In this document: one piece after another, positions 17,242 to 25,848 of the stretch
Position numbering within the stretch: the first letter of the stretch is position 1
Layout: every line of letters starts with the position of its first letter
Source of the DNA: Candidatus Iainarchaeum sp.
GTDB taxonomy: Archaea > Iainarchaeota > Iainarchaeia > JAADDC01
Direction: 5' to 3'
Length of the DNA: 64,000 nucleotides
Assembly (NCBI GenBank): GCA_030445695.1
Contig: JASUTF010000001.1
Location: forward strand, 1-64,000
Program-made: the position numbers and the translations under genes
The notes under the pieces: model-generated
Seen by the model: the letters and a program-made list of their open reading frames with translations, nothing else
Databases searched by the model: none
What the model was told of the DNA's origin: nothing

Positions 17242-19273
17242 TTCTCTCGAGGGATTTCCTGTACCTGCCGAGCAGCCGCTTGAGCTTTGCTAGCTCCGCC
17301 TTCAGTTCCTTATCCTCCGGGCTCTTCTTCAGGCGTTTCTCCAGTTCACGTATCTGGTGCTCCACTTCCATGATCTTTCTCCTGTACCTGTGCTCCTTCA
17401 GAAGTTCCTCGTGGTGTTTCCTCCTGCCCTCCCTTCTCCCGGACGCTAGCAGGAGGATTAACAGCACTGTGCTGACAATCAGCACGGCCAGGGCCACCCA
17501 CGCCGTCGTTTTATTGTCCAGCTCTATCTTCGTTGTTTTCTCCACGCTCACAACGACGGAGGGCGCCGAATAGATACTCCTGTGTATTTTCTGAATCTCC
17601 CCTGCCATGTGGTAGAGCTGCAGTCCTGTCCTTGCCATATCCTTTGCCTTTTCATTCTTCCCCTCTCTCTTGTAGTACTTGGCCGCCTCGTAGTAGTATG
17701 CGGCGTGGTTCAGGTAAAGTTCATCCCATATTCCTGCCGGCTCGAATCGGTGGCTCATGCTCTCTGCCAGCGCGGATAGCGGGTCCTTCCTATCTGCGAT
17801 GACGTTGCCCATGGCCAGGCCGCTGGCACTCGCTGCCTCGAGGGCAGCAGTGTAATACCAGCCGTGTTCGTAGGCGGTCTTTGCCCACGCGATACGCTCC
17901 TGTATGGACTGATCGCTGATGTCCACCATCTGGGACACGTCTTCCACGGATATGATTGCCTGCTTTGCAAGTTCTTCGAGATCGCCGATCTGCGGTCCCT
18001 CTATGTCCTTTCCCATGTTATACATCTCTTCAGCGCTGTCCAGCCACTCCCTCACGGACATGAGCTGTCTCAGGTAGAGGGGGCTCGGCTCGGTGTAGCC
18101 CGTAAGCTTCAGATTCTCGAAGTTATATTTTGCCCGTATGAAGCGATCCCTTGCGGCCCCTATCCACTCGAAGTTGTTCCTGTTCATGTTCACGTCGTTC
18201 AGGCGGTTGAAGAGCGTGTTGATCCTGTTTTCCGTGTCGTTGAGCAGGTCCTGGAAGGCGACACTACCGGGGTTAAGTAGCGAGGGATGTTCGCAGATGT
18301 TTGCATACGTTTCCGCATCGATCTTTGCCAGGAACGCGTAGTTGGCGGCGGTGTAGTAGTATCCCTTGTCCAGCAGGAGGGCAGCGCGCGTGGCCATGCT
18401 GTCCGACGTCTTCAGGGAATCCCTCAGCGCCTGCTCGATGCTTGGGTCCTTGAGTGTCAGGGAGCAGGACTGGGCGTCCGTTACCGCTTTTCTTGCATCC
18501 CTGACGAGCTTCTCTGCCAGATCCTTGAACGGGGCGGAACGGTTCACTTCTGCCTCCGGTGGGACGAAGTTCTCCAGTTCCTCTGGCTGGGTAGTGGAGA
18601 CGTTCGTCTCGGGACGCTCCCCCTCGAACACGATCTTTACCGCCTGCTCAAGGTCCTGAACTTCGTATACGTCCATTCCCCATGTCTGCTTCGCGTAGGT
18701 TACAAGGTCTATGTTCTTAACAACCGTTTCAACGATGCCCGGCTCCAATTCCTCCTCTATCTCCGCCGTTGTGTTCCTCTCACCGGCGGGTATTAAAAAT
18801 ATCTTTACGCCGACGTCGTGGGCCGCCTTTGCCTTCTCATAGACGCCGCCCACTGGGTATACGGTCCCGTCGGCGTCGATCTGGCCCGTGGCACTTATGT
18901 AGTCCGGGACGTCTTCCCCCTTCAGTGCGCCGTAAACCGCTAAAGCGATTGCAAGGCCGGCCGACGGGCCGTCTATCTTCTCGGCGGGGGATTCGATCTT
19001 CACGAAGAAGTCATAGCGGTCTTTGTTAACATCCAGGAGGTTTGTTGCCGCCGTTATGGCATCCCTTACCGACTCCTGGGTGGACTCACCCACTATGGAC
19101 TTCCCGAGATCTATGGCTATGTTGCCGTTCCCCGGGTTCACGTCCACCGTGAGCGTTGCGGGGACACCCTCCCCCGTTTCCGTGACAGCGAAGACATACA
19201 TGTTCGCCTCAAAGGCGTGTGCAATTCCCGCTATAATGATCAGTATTCCGAGAACCGTGGCGATTCGCTTCAT
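17219..19273 (-). CDS. Membrane-anchored Lon-like (S16) serine protease without AAA domain
   Basis: A 684-residue exported protease. An N-terminal signal sequence (~residues 1-21) is followed directly by an S16 domain whose Ser-Lys dyad is S104 (DGPSAGLAIA) and K147 (GGVYEKAKA). A long helical middle region (about 230-580) with repeated Tyr/Ala-rich helices follows, then a transmembrane helix near residues 590-612, and a very basic cytoplasmic coiled-coil tail. There is no ATPase domain, unlike archaeal LonB, so proteolysis is probably ATP-independent and outside the membrane. A two-helix membrane gene lies 15 bases upstream. Confidence 0.85.
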   Translation of the reverse strand: MKRIATVLGILIIIAGIAHAFEANMYVFAVTETGEGVPATLTVDVNPGNGNIAIDLGKSIVGESTQESVRDAITAATNLLDVNKDRYDFFVKIESPAEKIDGPSAGLAIALAVYGALKGEDVPDYISATGQIDADGTVYPVGGVYEKAKAAHDVGVKIFLIPAGERNTTAEIEEELEPGIVETVVKNIDLVTYAKQTWGMDVYEVQDLEQAVKIVFEGERPETNVSTTQPEELENFVPPEAEVNRSAPFKDLAEKLVRDARKAVTDAQSCSLTLKDPSIEQALRDSLKTSDSMATRAALLLDKGYYYTAANYAFLAKIDAETYANICEHPSLLNPGSVAFQDLLNDTENRINTLFNRLNDVNMNRNNFEWIGAARDRFIRAKYNFENLKLTGYTEPSPLYLRQLMSVREWLDSAEEMYNMGKDIEGPQIGDLEELAKQAIISVEDVSQMVDISDQSIQERIAWAKTAYEHGWYYTAALEAASASGLAMGNVIADRKDPLSALAESMSHRFEPAGIWDELYLNHAAYYYEAAKYYKREGKNEKAKDMARTGLQLYHMAGEIQKIHRSIYSAPSVVVSVEKTTKIELDNKTTAWVALAVLIVSTVLLILLLASGRREGRRKHHEELLKEHRYRRKIMEVEHQIRELEKRLKKSPEDKELKAELAKLKRLLGRYRKSLERIRERKGA

Positions 19274-19288
19274 GCTATGATGACTGTT

Positions 19289-19561
19289 TTAATCTTTATA
19301 ACGCCTTCGGAGAATTTCTCGAAGGTACTGTTCCAACTGTTCCCTGCGATACTGTGCCCAGACGAACACGAGGAACGCGAGCACGAGGATTGCCAGCATA
19401 ACGTGCAGGAGCAGTATTTCCACGTTACCTACCCTGAAGAGCACGTAGTTCTCCTGTCCGCTTACGGCGTAGACGGCCGCTACAGTAAGAAAAGTGATGA
19501 GGAAGAGGAGGTAAACGAGCTCTGTGTTCCAGTGCGCTATATACTCCAGGACCAGGGGTAT
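19289..19561 (-). CDS. Small two-helix membrane protein with non-standard start
   Basis: An open frame between P1 and the Lon-like protease encodes ~90 residues with two clear transmembrane helices (LVYLLFLITFLTVAAVYAVS and ILLLHVMLAILVLAFLVFVW) and a basic tail ending LREILRRRYKD. It has no ATG, GTG or TTG before the first helix. A strong Shine-Dalgarno (AAGGAGGAAA, ~19573-19582) is followed by ATA at 19561 and CTG at 19555 as possible starts; ACG 19570 is closer. The stop is TAA at 19289-19291. The hydrophobic pattern and the RBS argue for a real gene that automatic callers miss. Confidence 0.6.
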   Translation of the reverse strand: MPLVLEYIAHWNTELVYLLFLITFLTVAAVYAVSGQENYVLFRVGNVEILLLHVMLAILVLAFLVFVWAQYRREQLEQYLREILRRRYKD

Positions 19562-19596
19562 GAGCTCCGTTTCCTCCTTTTTCCGGGCCGTTTACA

Positions 19597-19908
19597 TCAC
19601 CCGAACAGGGAGGCCAGACCTGCAGCTGCCTCCTCTTCCTTCTTTTCCTCCTCTTCCTCCTTCTTCTCTTCCTTCTTCTCCTCTGCTGCGGGTGCAGCAG
19701 CAGGTGCCGCTGCCGGCGCAGCAGCCACTGGCACGGCTGCCTGGGAGATGGCCTCGTCTATGTCCACACCCTCAAGTGCGCTGACGAGGGCCTTGATACG
19801 TGCCTCATCCGGCTGGATGCCGGCTGCCTCGATAACCTTCTTTATGTTCTCTTCGTTAATCTCCTTCCCCGCTGCGTGCAGGAGCAGGGCAGCGTAGACG
19901 TACTCCAT
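19597..19908 (-). CDS. rpl12: Ribosomal stalk protein P1 (L12)
   Basis: A 103-residue acidic stalk protein that recruits translation GTPases. N-terminal dimerisation helices ([15 protein letters not shown]) lead to an Ala-rich hinge and a Glu/Lys-rich linker, and the conserved C terminus [10 protein letters not shown] recurs exactly at the end of P0. It follows P0 by 13 bases, as in other archaea. Confidence 0.97.
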   Translation of the reverse strand: MEYVYAALLLHAAGKEINEENIKKVIEAAGIQPDEARIKALVSALEGVDIDEAISQAAVPVAAAPAAAPAAAPAAEEKKEEKKEEEEEKKEEEAAAGLASLFG

Positions 19909-19921
19909 TTCCTTTCACCTC

Positions 19922-20923
19922 CTAACCGAAGAGGGATGCGAGTCCAGCAGCAGCATCCTCCTCAGATTTTTCCTCTTCCTCCTGCTCCTCTTCCTTCTTT
20001 TCCTCTACGGGAGCAGGGGTGGGCGTAGCCGCCGATGTGGCGGACACGAGGGCCCTTGTGGACTCATCAAGGGCCTCAGGCGGGAGTTTGGATGCAAGGG
20101 CAAGGGCCTGCGCCCTCGCCTTTGCGAGGATCTGCGGTGCAGTATCCTTCGTAACGTACCCTGCGTTGATGGACAGGTTCCTTGCCTCCGCCGCTGCCTT
20201 CGCTATGAGTATCTTGATGCTCTCCGCTGTCGGATATCCGACGTTCACTGCGAGGTTCAGGGCCTGTGCTGCGGCAGTGCGTAGGTCCTCCAGCACCTTC
20301 TCCACTGAGACGTCGAGCACGTCGCGGAGGAACACGATGCCGTCGTGCCATGCGGCGTTTATGCGCACCATTACCTCTATGGGCCGCACATCAAGCTTCA
20401 TGAGGGCATCCGCAATGGTGTGTGGCACGACCTCCCCCGCCCTCACGGCCACGTAGTCCTCCGTTACCTCCACGAACCCCTTCGTTACCTTCGAGGGGAT
20501 ACCGGCCGCCTTTATCTCGGCTATCATGGGTGCCGGAACGGGGGTGATGCCCTTGGGTACGACGATGTCCACGGGTGCTACCTGTCCTGCCTTGACCGGT
20601 GCGTACTGGCGGAACTCCTTGAGCGTCTTGAAGAGCTTGAACGGGTCCATATCCGTTACTATGACCGCTGTCTGGCCGTTTATGTGCTCCTCCAGCCCCT
20701 CAATGTTGGGGATCTTGCCCTTGACCTTTTCCAGTGCGCGGAGGAGCAGGCGGTTCTTGACCACGCGGATCTTTGCCTTGCCGGAGAGCTCGCGGCGCAC
20801 CTTCTGCATCATGTCTGCGGGGACGCGGTCGATGGACGCCACTGCCACCGTCTTGGCACCGGTGATCATCTCCGCGAGCTCCTCGACGATCTTCTGCTTC
20901 TTGAGTATGTTCTCGCGCACCAT
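19922..20923 (-). CDS. rpl10: Ribosomal stalk protein P0 (uL10)
   Basis: A 333-residue protein that anchors P1 dimers to the 23S rRNA. It has the N-terminal rRNA-binding domain (VASIDRVPADMMQKVRREL), the archaeal/eukaryotic insertion, helical spines binding P1 (AAAQALNLAVNVGYPT and ARNLSINAGYVT), and an acidic tail ending [10 protein letters not shown] shared with P1. It lies one base downstream of uL1. Confidence 0.97.
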   Translation of the reverse strand: MVRENILKKQKIVEELAEMITGAKTVAVASIDRVPADMMQKVRRELSGKAKIRVVKNRLLLRALEKVKGKIPNIEGLEEHINGQTAVIVTDMDPFKLFKTLKEFRQYAPVKAGQVAPVDIVVPKGITPVPAPMIAEIKAAGIPSKVTKGFVEVTEDYVAVRAGEVVPHTIADALMKLDVRPIEVMVRINAAWHDGIVFLRDVLDVSVEKVLEDLRTAAAQALNLAVNVGYPTAESIKILIAKAAAEARNLSINAGYVTKDTAPQILAKARAQALALASKLPPEALDESTRALVSATSAATPTPAPVEEKKEEEQEEEEKSEEDAAAGLASLFG

Positions 20924-20924
20924 G

Positions 20925-21581
20925 TTATATCACCCTTACGGACGGCCCCATGGTCGTCTTGACGTATATGGAGCGTATGTTCTGTTCGCTGGGGATCTTC
21001 TTAAGCACGGCGTTGTAAACGGCCATTGCGTTCTCCGCTAGGTCATCCTCAGACATTTCGACCGTCCCGATGGGTGCGTGGACCACCGGGAGGTATTTAC
21101 CCTTCTTGTTGGACACGATGACTGTGTTCCGAAGTGCCTTGACCATGGCCTCGATTGCCTTTAGGTTGGGCGGTGCGGGGCGGGGCATCTTCTTTCGCGG
21201 ACCGAGGACAGAACCGATCTGCCTTGCAATGTCCTTCATGAGGGACGGTTCTGCCAGGAAGAAGTCGATCTCCTTTGCCAGCTTCTTGGCCGCCTTCTTG
21301 TCCATCTGGAGGAGTTCCTCCTTCGTTATAATGCGGTCAACGATGTTTGCCTTTTTGAGCTCGGCGGCCAGTGCCTTGTCCGCGAAGAAGCCGATTTTGA
21401 CCGGTTTGCCCCTCCCCTTCGGAAGGGTAACCTGTACCTCTATCCTGTTCTCCGGCTTTTTGAAATCGATATTCCGGAAGTTGATGGCCATTTCCACGGT
21501 CTCCACGAATTTCCGTGGCTTGGCCCTCTCCTTTGCCTCCTTTATAGCTGCCTTGAACTTTTCCTTGTCTATCAGAGCCAT
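20925..21581 (-). CDS. rpl1: Ribosomal protein uL1
   Basis: A 218-residue protein of the L1 stalk that moves deacylated tRNA. Conserved segments include GRGKPVKIGFFADKALA, SVLGPRKKMPRPAPPNL and the C-terminal IRSIYVKTTMGPSVRV. It heads the uL1-P0-P1 operon. In methanogens L1 represses its own operon through an mRNA mimic of its rRNA site; here the 66-base leader contains a GC-rich hairpin that could serve. Confidence 0.97.
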   Translation of the reverse strand: MALIDKEKFKAAIKEAKERAKPRKFVETVEMAINFRNIDFKKPENRIEVQVTLPKGRGKPVKIGFFADKALAAELKKANIVDRIITKEELLQMDKKAAKKLAKEIDFFLAEPSLMKDIARQIGSVLGPRKKMPRPAPPNLKAIEAMVKALRNTVIVSNKKGKYLPVVHAPIGTVEMSEDDLAENAMAVYNAVLKKIPSEQNIRSIYVKTTMGPSVRVI

Positions 21582-21657
21582 GATGCATCAACCCCTCCCG
21601 CCTCAGGCGGTGCCGGCGGGGCCCAACGTTGGAATGAGTGGGGAAGGGTTTAAAACA
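21582..21657 (-). promoter_or_regulatory. uL1 operon promoter and structured leader
   Basis: The minus strand shows a TATA box (gttttaaacc, ~21645-21655) and a leader carrying the hairpin CCGCC-TGA-GGCGG (~21598-21610). This could be the L1 autoregulatory site, but I could not match it base by base to a known L1-binding structure. Confidence 0.4.
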
Positions 21658-22131
21658 TCACCCTTCGATCTGGATCTCCCCGGCCTTTATGGCCCTCTGC
21701 ACCTCCTTTGGGTGCTTCCCATCCACGTTTATGCCTGCGGACACGAGGGTCCCGAGCACGGTGAGCACGGCGGATCTGAGGGACGTTGTGTTCATCTCCG
21801 GAAGCTTCTCCTTCGCTATCTCTATGACGTCATTCAGGGTCATGTTACCCACGACCTCGCTGCCTGGGTTGCTGGCACCCTTCTCCTTGCCGATCTTCTT
21901 CAGTGCGAGGGCGCTCGTGGGTGGTGTCCCCACCTCTATCTCGTACTCCTTTGTGGCCGGGTCGATCTTGAGTATGACGGGCACCATCATGCCCGCGAAC
22001 TTTGCCGTGGCCTTGTTTATGTCCGCCACTACCTTCCCTGCGTTCACGCCCAGTGGGCCGAGTGCTGGTCCGATGGGCGGTCCAGGGGTCGCCTTTCCTC
22101 CAGGTACGAGGAACCTCAACTCTACGGTCAT
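21658..22131 (-). CDS. rpl11: Ribosomal protein uL11
   Basis: A 157-residue protein of the GTPase centre. The family core is visible: FLVPGGKATPGPPIGPALGP near the start, KFAGMMVPV, and the C-terminal TLVSAGINVDGKHPKEV. Its start overlaps the Spt5 stop by four bases (ATGA). The SecE-Spt5-uL11 order is the conserved archaeal/bacterial arrangement. Confidence 0.97.
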   Translation of the reverse strand: MTVELRFLVPGGKATPGPPIGPALGPLGVNAGKVVADINKATAKFAGMMVPVILKIDPATKEYEIEVGTPPTSALALKKIGKEKGASNPGSEVVGNMTLNDVIEIAKEKLPEMNTTSLRSAVLTVLGTLVSAGINVDGKHPKEVQRAIKAGEIQIEG

Positions 22132-22610
22132 GCTTCTCCCTCCGATAATGCCCTAACGTTTTCTGCCTCCACGGTTATGGGGATTTTAACGGCCGTTTCG
22201 AGGAGCTCGACTGTGACCTCCTCCTTCTGCGGGTCAACACGTATGATCTTCGCCTTCGCTCCCTTGAACGGGCCGGCGATCAGCTTCACGATAGCTCCGG
22301 GCTTGAGCTCGTCGAGTATGGGCTTGGACTCCAGCATTGCGTCCAGCTCGGAGACGTCCATGCCGCCCCTTCCGATGAGCCCCTTTACGTGGGGAACGCC
22401 TGTGATGATCCTCCTGACCGTTACCTCGTCAATCGCCTCGACGAGCACGTATCCCTTCACCTGCGGGGGAACAATGATGGAGAGAAGGCCCTCCTCCCCT
22501 TCTGCCATCCTGTGCTTCGACCGCTCGTAGAGAAGAGTGGCCACTAGGTCTTCCTGGCCGGCAGTCGTCCTTACGCCCCATATCTGTGTCTTCGGGCCTT
22601 CTTCGCTCAT
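22128..22610 (-). CDS. spt5: Transcription elongation factor Spt5 (NusG homologue)
   Basis: A 160-residue elongation factor with one NGN domain (WGVRTTAGQEDLVATLLYE; ILVEAI-like strands; GVPHVKGLIG) and a C-terminal KOW domain (PGAIVKLIAGPFKGAKAKII). It pairs with Spt4 at 6850 to close the polymerase clamp. It lies 9 bases downstream of SecE and is coupled to uL11. Confidence 0.96.
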   Translation of the reverse strand: MSEEGPKTQIWGVRTTAGQEDLVATLLYERSKHRMAEGEEGLLSIIVPPQVKGYVLVEAIDEVTVRRIITGVPHVKGLIGRGGMDVSELDAMLESKPILDELKPGAIVKLIAGPFKGAKAKIIRVDPQKEEVTVELLETAVKIPITVEAENVRALSEGEA

Positions 22611-22619
22611 AAAACCACC

Positions 22620-22790
22620 TTATATTTGGGTGAGCAGGTAGTATATCCAGTGGATCACGTAGCCAATGAGCCCGAGGAGTGCAATGCCCACTCCCGTGAC
22701 CTTTGCAGTGCGTATGATCTCTTCCTTCGTTGGCTTTCTTGCGAGCTTCCACACTCGCTTCGCTTGATCAATGAACTCGCCGAGGCCCAT
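22620..22790 (-). CDS. secE: Preprotein translocase subunit SecE (Sec61-gamma)
   Basis: A 56-residue single-helix subunit that clamps SecY. The amphipathic N-terminal helix (GEFIDQAKRVWKLARKPTKE) has the SecE/Sec61-gamma pattern and is followed by one transmembrane helix (VGIALLGLIGYVIHWIYYLL). It is short for routine ORF cut-offs, but position directly upstream of Spt5 and the sequence make it certain enough. Confidence 0.93.
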   Translation of the reverse strand: MGLGEFIDQAKRVWKLARKPTKEEIIRTAKVTGVGIALLGLIGYVIHWIYYLLTQI

Positions 22791-22811
22791 GGCTACCTAC
22801 TCCTCTACACT

Positions 22812-23927
22812 TTACTCGACGAAATCTATATCAAGGTTTAGGCGTTTCTCTGCGATTTCCTGGAGTTCCTGCAGGTAGGGGATTCTCCCGCCGGATATGA
22901 CCACCATGGTCTGTATGAGGTTCTTCGGGAGTTCTGGATCTATCATTGCACCCCATATGATGTGTGCCCTCGGGTGGATCTTGGACGCCACCGCCTCTGC
23001 GATCATCTCTGCCTCCTTGAGCGTCATCTCTGCCCCGCCGACCACGTTCACCAGTGCGCGGTCGGCCTCACTTATATCAACGTCCAGGAGAGGCGATGCA
23101 AGTGCGTTCTCTACCGCCTCCAGCGCGCGGTCCTCCGGCGTTCCGTCATTCTGGGACTCTCCTATGCCGATCACCGCCGGGCCGCCCTTTGCCAGGACGG
23201 TCTTGAGGTCGTTGAAGTCTAGGTTGATGAGACCGGGCTTCGTAATCATCTCCGTTATGCCCTTTATGGCGTTGGCCAGGATCTCGTCGGACACCTTGAA
23301 CGCCGCGTTTATGGGCAGGTCCGGTGCGATCTCCAAGAGTTTATCGTTCGGAATGATGATAATCGTGTCCGCTGCCTTGAGGAGCTTTGCCAGTGCAGTT
23401 ATCGCATTCTCAAGGCGCACGCGGCCCTCTGAGGAGAATGGAAGCGTTACAACGGCCACTGTGAGCGCACCCATCTCCCTTGCCGTCTCCGCGATGATCG
23501 GTGCTGAACCAGAACCCGTTCCACCGCCGAGACCGGCCGTGACGAAAACGAGGTCAGCATCCTTCAGAGCTTCCTTTATCTCCTCAATGTCCTCCTGAGC
23601 TGCCTGTTCGCCCAGGCGGGGGTCAGAACCAGCACCAAGACCCTTGAGAAGACGCTTACCTATGAGTATCTTCCTGTCTGCAGGCGTATAAACGAGCTGT
23701 TGAGCATCCGTGTTCACGGCGATGAGCTCGGCGCCCTTTACGCCCATCTCGTGCAGGCGGGAAATCGTGTTGTTCCCTGCACCTCCTGCACCCACGACCT
23801 TTATTGTGGGAAGCGCCTCCTTCAAAAACGACTCAAGATCTTCATCCTTTCCGGTTTTCTTTTTCTCCGCCTGCTCGGCCCGAGCCCTATTAACAGCCCT
23901 TTCTATGACGGTCTTCAAGGTGATCAT
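22812..23927 (-). CDS. ftsZ: Cell division protein FtsZ
   Basis: Tubulin-like GTPase of the division ring, 371 aa. It has VVGAGGAGNNTISRL (T1), the tubulin signature AGLGGGTGSGSAPI (T4), and the T7 loop NLDFNDLKTVLAKGG. ATG 23927 is preferred; an upstream TTG exists at 23939. The C terminus ends EIAEKRLNLDIDFVE, without an obvious conserved tail peptide. It is 21 bases downstream of secE's far side, on the same strand, with its own TATA (ttttataac, ~23966-23974). Confidence 0.96.
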   Translation of the reverse strand: MITLKTVIERAVNRARAEQAEKKKTGKDEDLESFLKEALPTIKVVGAGGAGNNTISRLHEMGVKGAELIAVNTDAQQLVYTPADRKILIGKRLLKGLGAGSDPRLGEQAAQEDIEEIKEALKDADLVFVTAGLGGGTGSGSAPIIAETAREMGALTVAVVTLPFSSEGRVRLENAITALAKLLKAADTIIIIPNDKLLEIAPDLPINAAFKVSDEILANAIKGITEMITKPGLINLDFNDLKTVLAKGGPAVIGIGESQNDGTPEDRALEAVENALASPLLDVDISEADRALVNVVGGAEMTLKEAEMIAEAVASKIHPRAHIIWGAMIDPELPKNLIQTMVVISGGRIPYLQELQEIAEKRLNLDIDFVE

Positions 23928-23939
23928 CCCCTTGCCCAA

Positions 23940-24061
23940 ATTTTCTTACTGAATATTATTCCGCAGGCAAATGTTATAAAAGGCATGCTGGGAGGGGCTA
24001 TGCAATCGGGTATCTCTCCCTGTCCCGATCTCCGTTCAAAGACCGAACGATTTTTGCCGTT
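23940..24061. other. Intergenic region between surE and ftsZ
   Basis: 122 bases with a minus-strand TATA-like ttttataac near 23966 that probably serves ftsZ, and two small inverted repeats: CGTTC/GAACG (around 24032-24048, next to a T-run, a possible surE terminator on the minus strand) and ATCGGG/CCCGAT (around 24006-24030). I see no gene in it. Confidence 0.4.
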
Positions 24062-24871
24062 TCAGTGCATCTTTCTAATCACCGCTGCGACGTTTGCCCT
24101 GAGTGCTCCCATGTATTCGCGGATCCGCCCGCCCTCCCCTTCGTTCATGGGCACGTTGATGTTGAGGGAGAGGGGCGTTATGGCTATGTTGCCCTCGCGG
24201 AAGACCACATGTACATCCGTTCCCGGCTCGATTTCCGTCGGTTCTCCATAGATCCAATAGTATTTCTCACCCATTGGGTCCGTTCTCTCGTCCACCAACT
24301 CCCGCCAGCGCAGTTTAGCTGCAGGGACCACTTTCACGTCTGTTTTCTCTGTTATCTTTCCCGGCAGGTTCACGCTGATCACGTCCACGCCCTCCGGCAG
24401 TCCAAAGGTTAGGACGTGCTCCACGACGGACCTTATGACCTGTGTGACCTTCTCCGCCTGCTCCTCTATCTCCTCGCCGTCGCTCACGGCCATGGAGAAT
24501 GCGATGGCGGGAATGCCCAGCAGTGCCGCCTGTGCTGCCGCCCCGATCGTCCCCGACGAAAGAATGACCTGAATACTTGTGTTGTCCCCCACGTTAATAC
24601 CGGAGACCACGAGGTCCACAGGCCCCGTTATTACGTTTGTGGCGATGTGGATGATGTCCGACGGCGTTCCGGAGATGGCGAATGTATTCTCCTTTCCAGG
24701 AACTCTCTTTACTCGCAGGGGTTTGTGTAGCGTCATTCCGAGGCCCGTGGCGCTCTTTGGCTTTTCAGGTGCCACCACGTAGACGTCTCCGAATCCCCTG
24801 ACCGCGTCTGCCAGCACGTAGAGGCCGGGGGAGTGTATGCCGTCATCGTTGGTCACGAGAATCTTTACCAT
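24062..24871 (-). CDS. surE: 5'/3'-nucleotidase SurE
   Basis: Metal-dependent phosphatase on nucleoside monophosphates. The N terminus ILVTNDDGIHSPG supplies the DD metal ligands, and SGINVGDNTSIQVILSSGTIGAA supplies the second cluster (SGxNxG...SGTVGAA-type). Length (269 aa) is normal. It stands alone between ftsZ and the AGT-EndoV gene with its own ATG 24871. Confidence 0.95.
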   Translation of the reverse strand: MVKILVTNDDGIHSPGLYVLADAVRGFGDVYVVAPEKPKSATGLGMTLHKPLRVKRVPGKENTFAISGTPSDIIHIATNVITGPVDLVVSGINVGDNTSIQVILSSGTIGAAAQAALLGIPAIAFSMAVSDGEEIEEQAEKVTQVIRSVVEHVLTFGLPEGVDVISVNLPGKITEKTDVKVVPAAKLRWRELVDERTDPMGEKYYWIYGEPTEIEPGTDVHVVFREGNIAITPLSLNINVPMNEGEGGRIREYMGALRANVAAVIRKMH

Positions 24872-24893
24872 GTAATATATGCGGGGAGAACCG

Positions 24894-25817
24894 TTATAAC
24901 CCCTTTCGCTTCCTTTCTTCCCGCATCCTGCTCACTGCTGCCCTGTGTGCGAGCATCAGGGGGAGGGGTTGTCTTCCCCCCTTCCAGAACATGCGGGCTA
25001 TGTGCAGGGACGCACCCACAGTCATCCTGTGGCCCGGGGACACGTATGCGTCCCCCACCTTCCATCCCACGTGCTTCCCGTCCACGAACACCTTTCCTCC
25101 TTCTTCACGACCCACGAGCCGGCTCTTTGCGACCCCCACGCTTGGAACGTCAAGAACGACGCCGAAGTGCGCCGCCTCCCCCGCTCTTCTCGGGTGTATC
25201 CACCCGTGCCCGTCCACGAGCATCACGTCAAACTCCATATTTTTTGCTACGTTCCATACGAAGGGCATCTCCCGGAACGCAAGGTATGTGGGCACGTAGG
25301 GGAAGAGGACGTCCCCCACCCACGTCCTCTCCTCTATAACTTGTCCCCTCCTGTCCACAACAACGGCAGCGCCCACGCCGAAATCGTCCCAGTACGATAC
25401 GTCTACCCCAACCGCCGTTTCAACATGCCCGGGCTCTTCCACGACGATCCGTTCACGCAGGCGGTTCTGAGCGTATCTCATACGTTCAAAGATCTTCGGC
25501 GCCTTCAGCTCCTCGTGAGTGATCAGATGCTTCTTCAGGTTCACCTTCCCGTCCACGAATGTCACTCCTTCCTTCCGCAGCAGCTCTTTTTTCCTTTCGG
25601 GCCCCCCGAAGGCGTATCCACCCAGCGACCCGTCGGACATGACCACGCGGTGGCACGGTATCTCCACGGGCCGCGGGTTTTTCTTCAGGGCCTCCCCCAC
25701 TGCCCTTGCTGCTCTTATATCTCCAAGCGCCTTCGCAATCTCCCCGTAGGTTGTCACCTTCCCCTCCGGGATCTGGGACACCACGTCCAGCACGAGCCGG
25801 TCAAAGTAGTTAAGCAT
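24894..25817 (-). CDS. Fused O6-alkylguanine alkyltransferase domain and endonuclease V
   Basis: Dual DNA-repair enzyme of 307 aa. Residues ~1-88 are the alkyltransferase active-site domain with acceptor C55 (IPCHRVV) and the helix-turn-helix (TTYGEIAKAL; DIRAARAVGEAL); the N-terminal ribonuclease-like domain is missing. From ~residue 105 follows endonuclease V: VGVDVSYWDD (catalytic Asp), PYVPTYLAFREMP, MLVDGHGWIHPRRAGEAAHF and GVAKSRL. An AGT-EndoV fusion has been characterised from Ferroplasma acidarmanus and occurs in related archaea, so the fusion is known though uncommon. Confidence 0.93.
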   Translation of the reverse strand: MLNYFDRLVLDVVSQIPEGKVTTYGEIAKALGDIRAARAVGEALKKNPRPVEIPCHRVVMSDGSLGGYAFGGPERKKELLRKEGVTFVDGKVNLKKHLITHEELKAPKIFERMRYAQNRLRERIVVEEPGHVETAVGVDVSYWDDFGVGAAVVVDRRGQVIEERTWVGDVLFPYVPTYLAFREMPFVWNVAKNMEFDVMLVDGHGWIHPRRAGEAAHFGVVLDVPSVGVAKSRLVGREEGGKVFVDGKHVGWKVGDAYVSPGHRMTVGASLHIARMFWKGGRQPLPLMLAHRAAVSRMREERKRKGL

Positions 25818-25848
25818 CGTTAAAAGGACGTTGCGTTCAGTTTAAACC

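Noticed and set aside
21070-22530. Long plus-strand open frame of 486 codons opposite uL1/uL11/Spt5
   Set aside because: It is antisense to three conserved ribosomal/transcription genes, has low-complexity Ser/Pro composition and no recognisable domain; it is a shadow of GC-rich codons.
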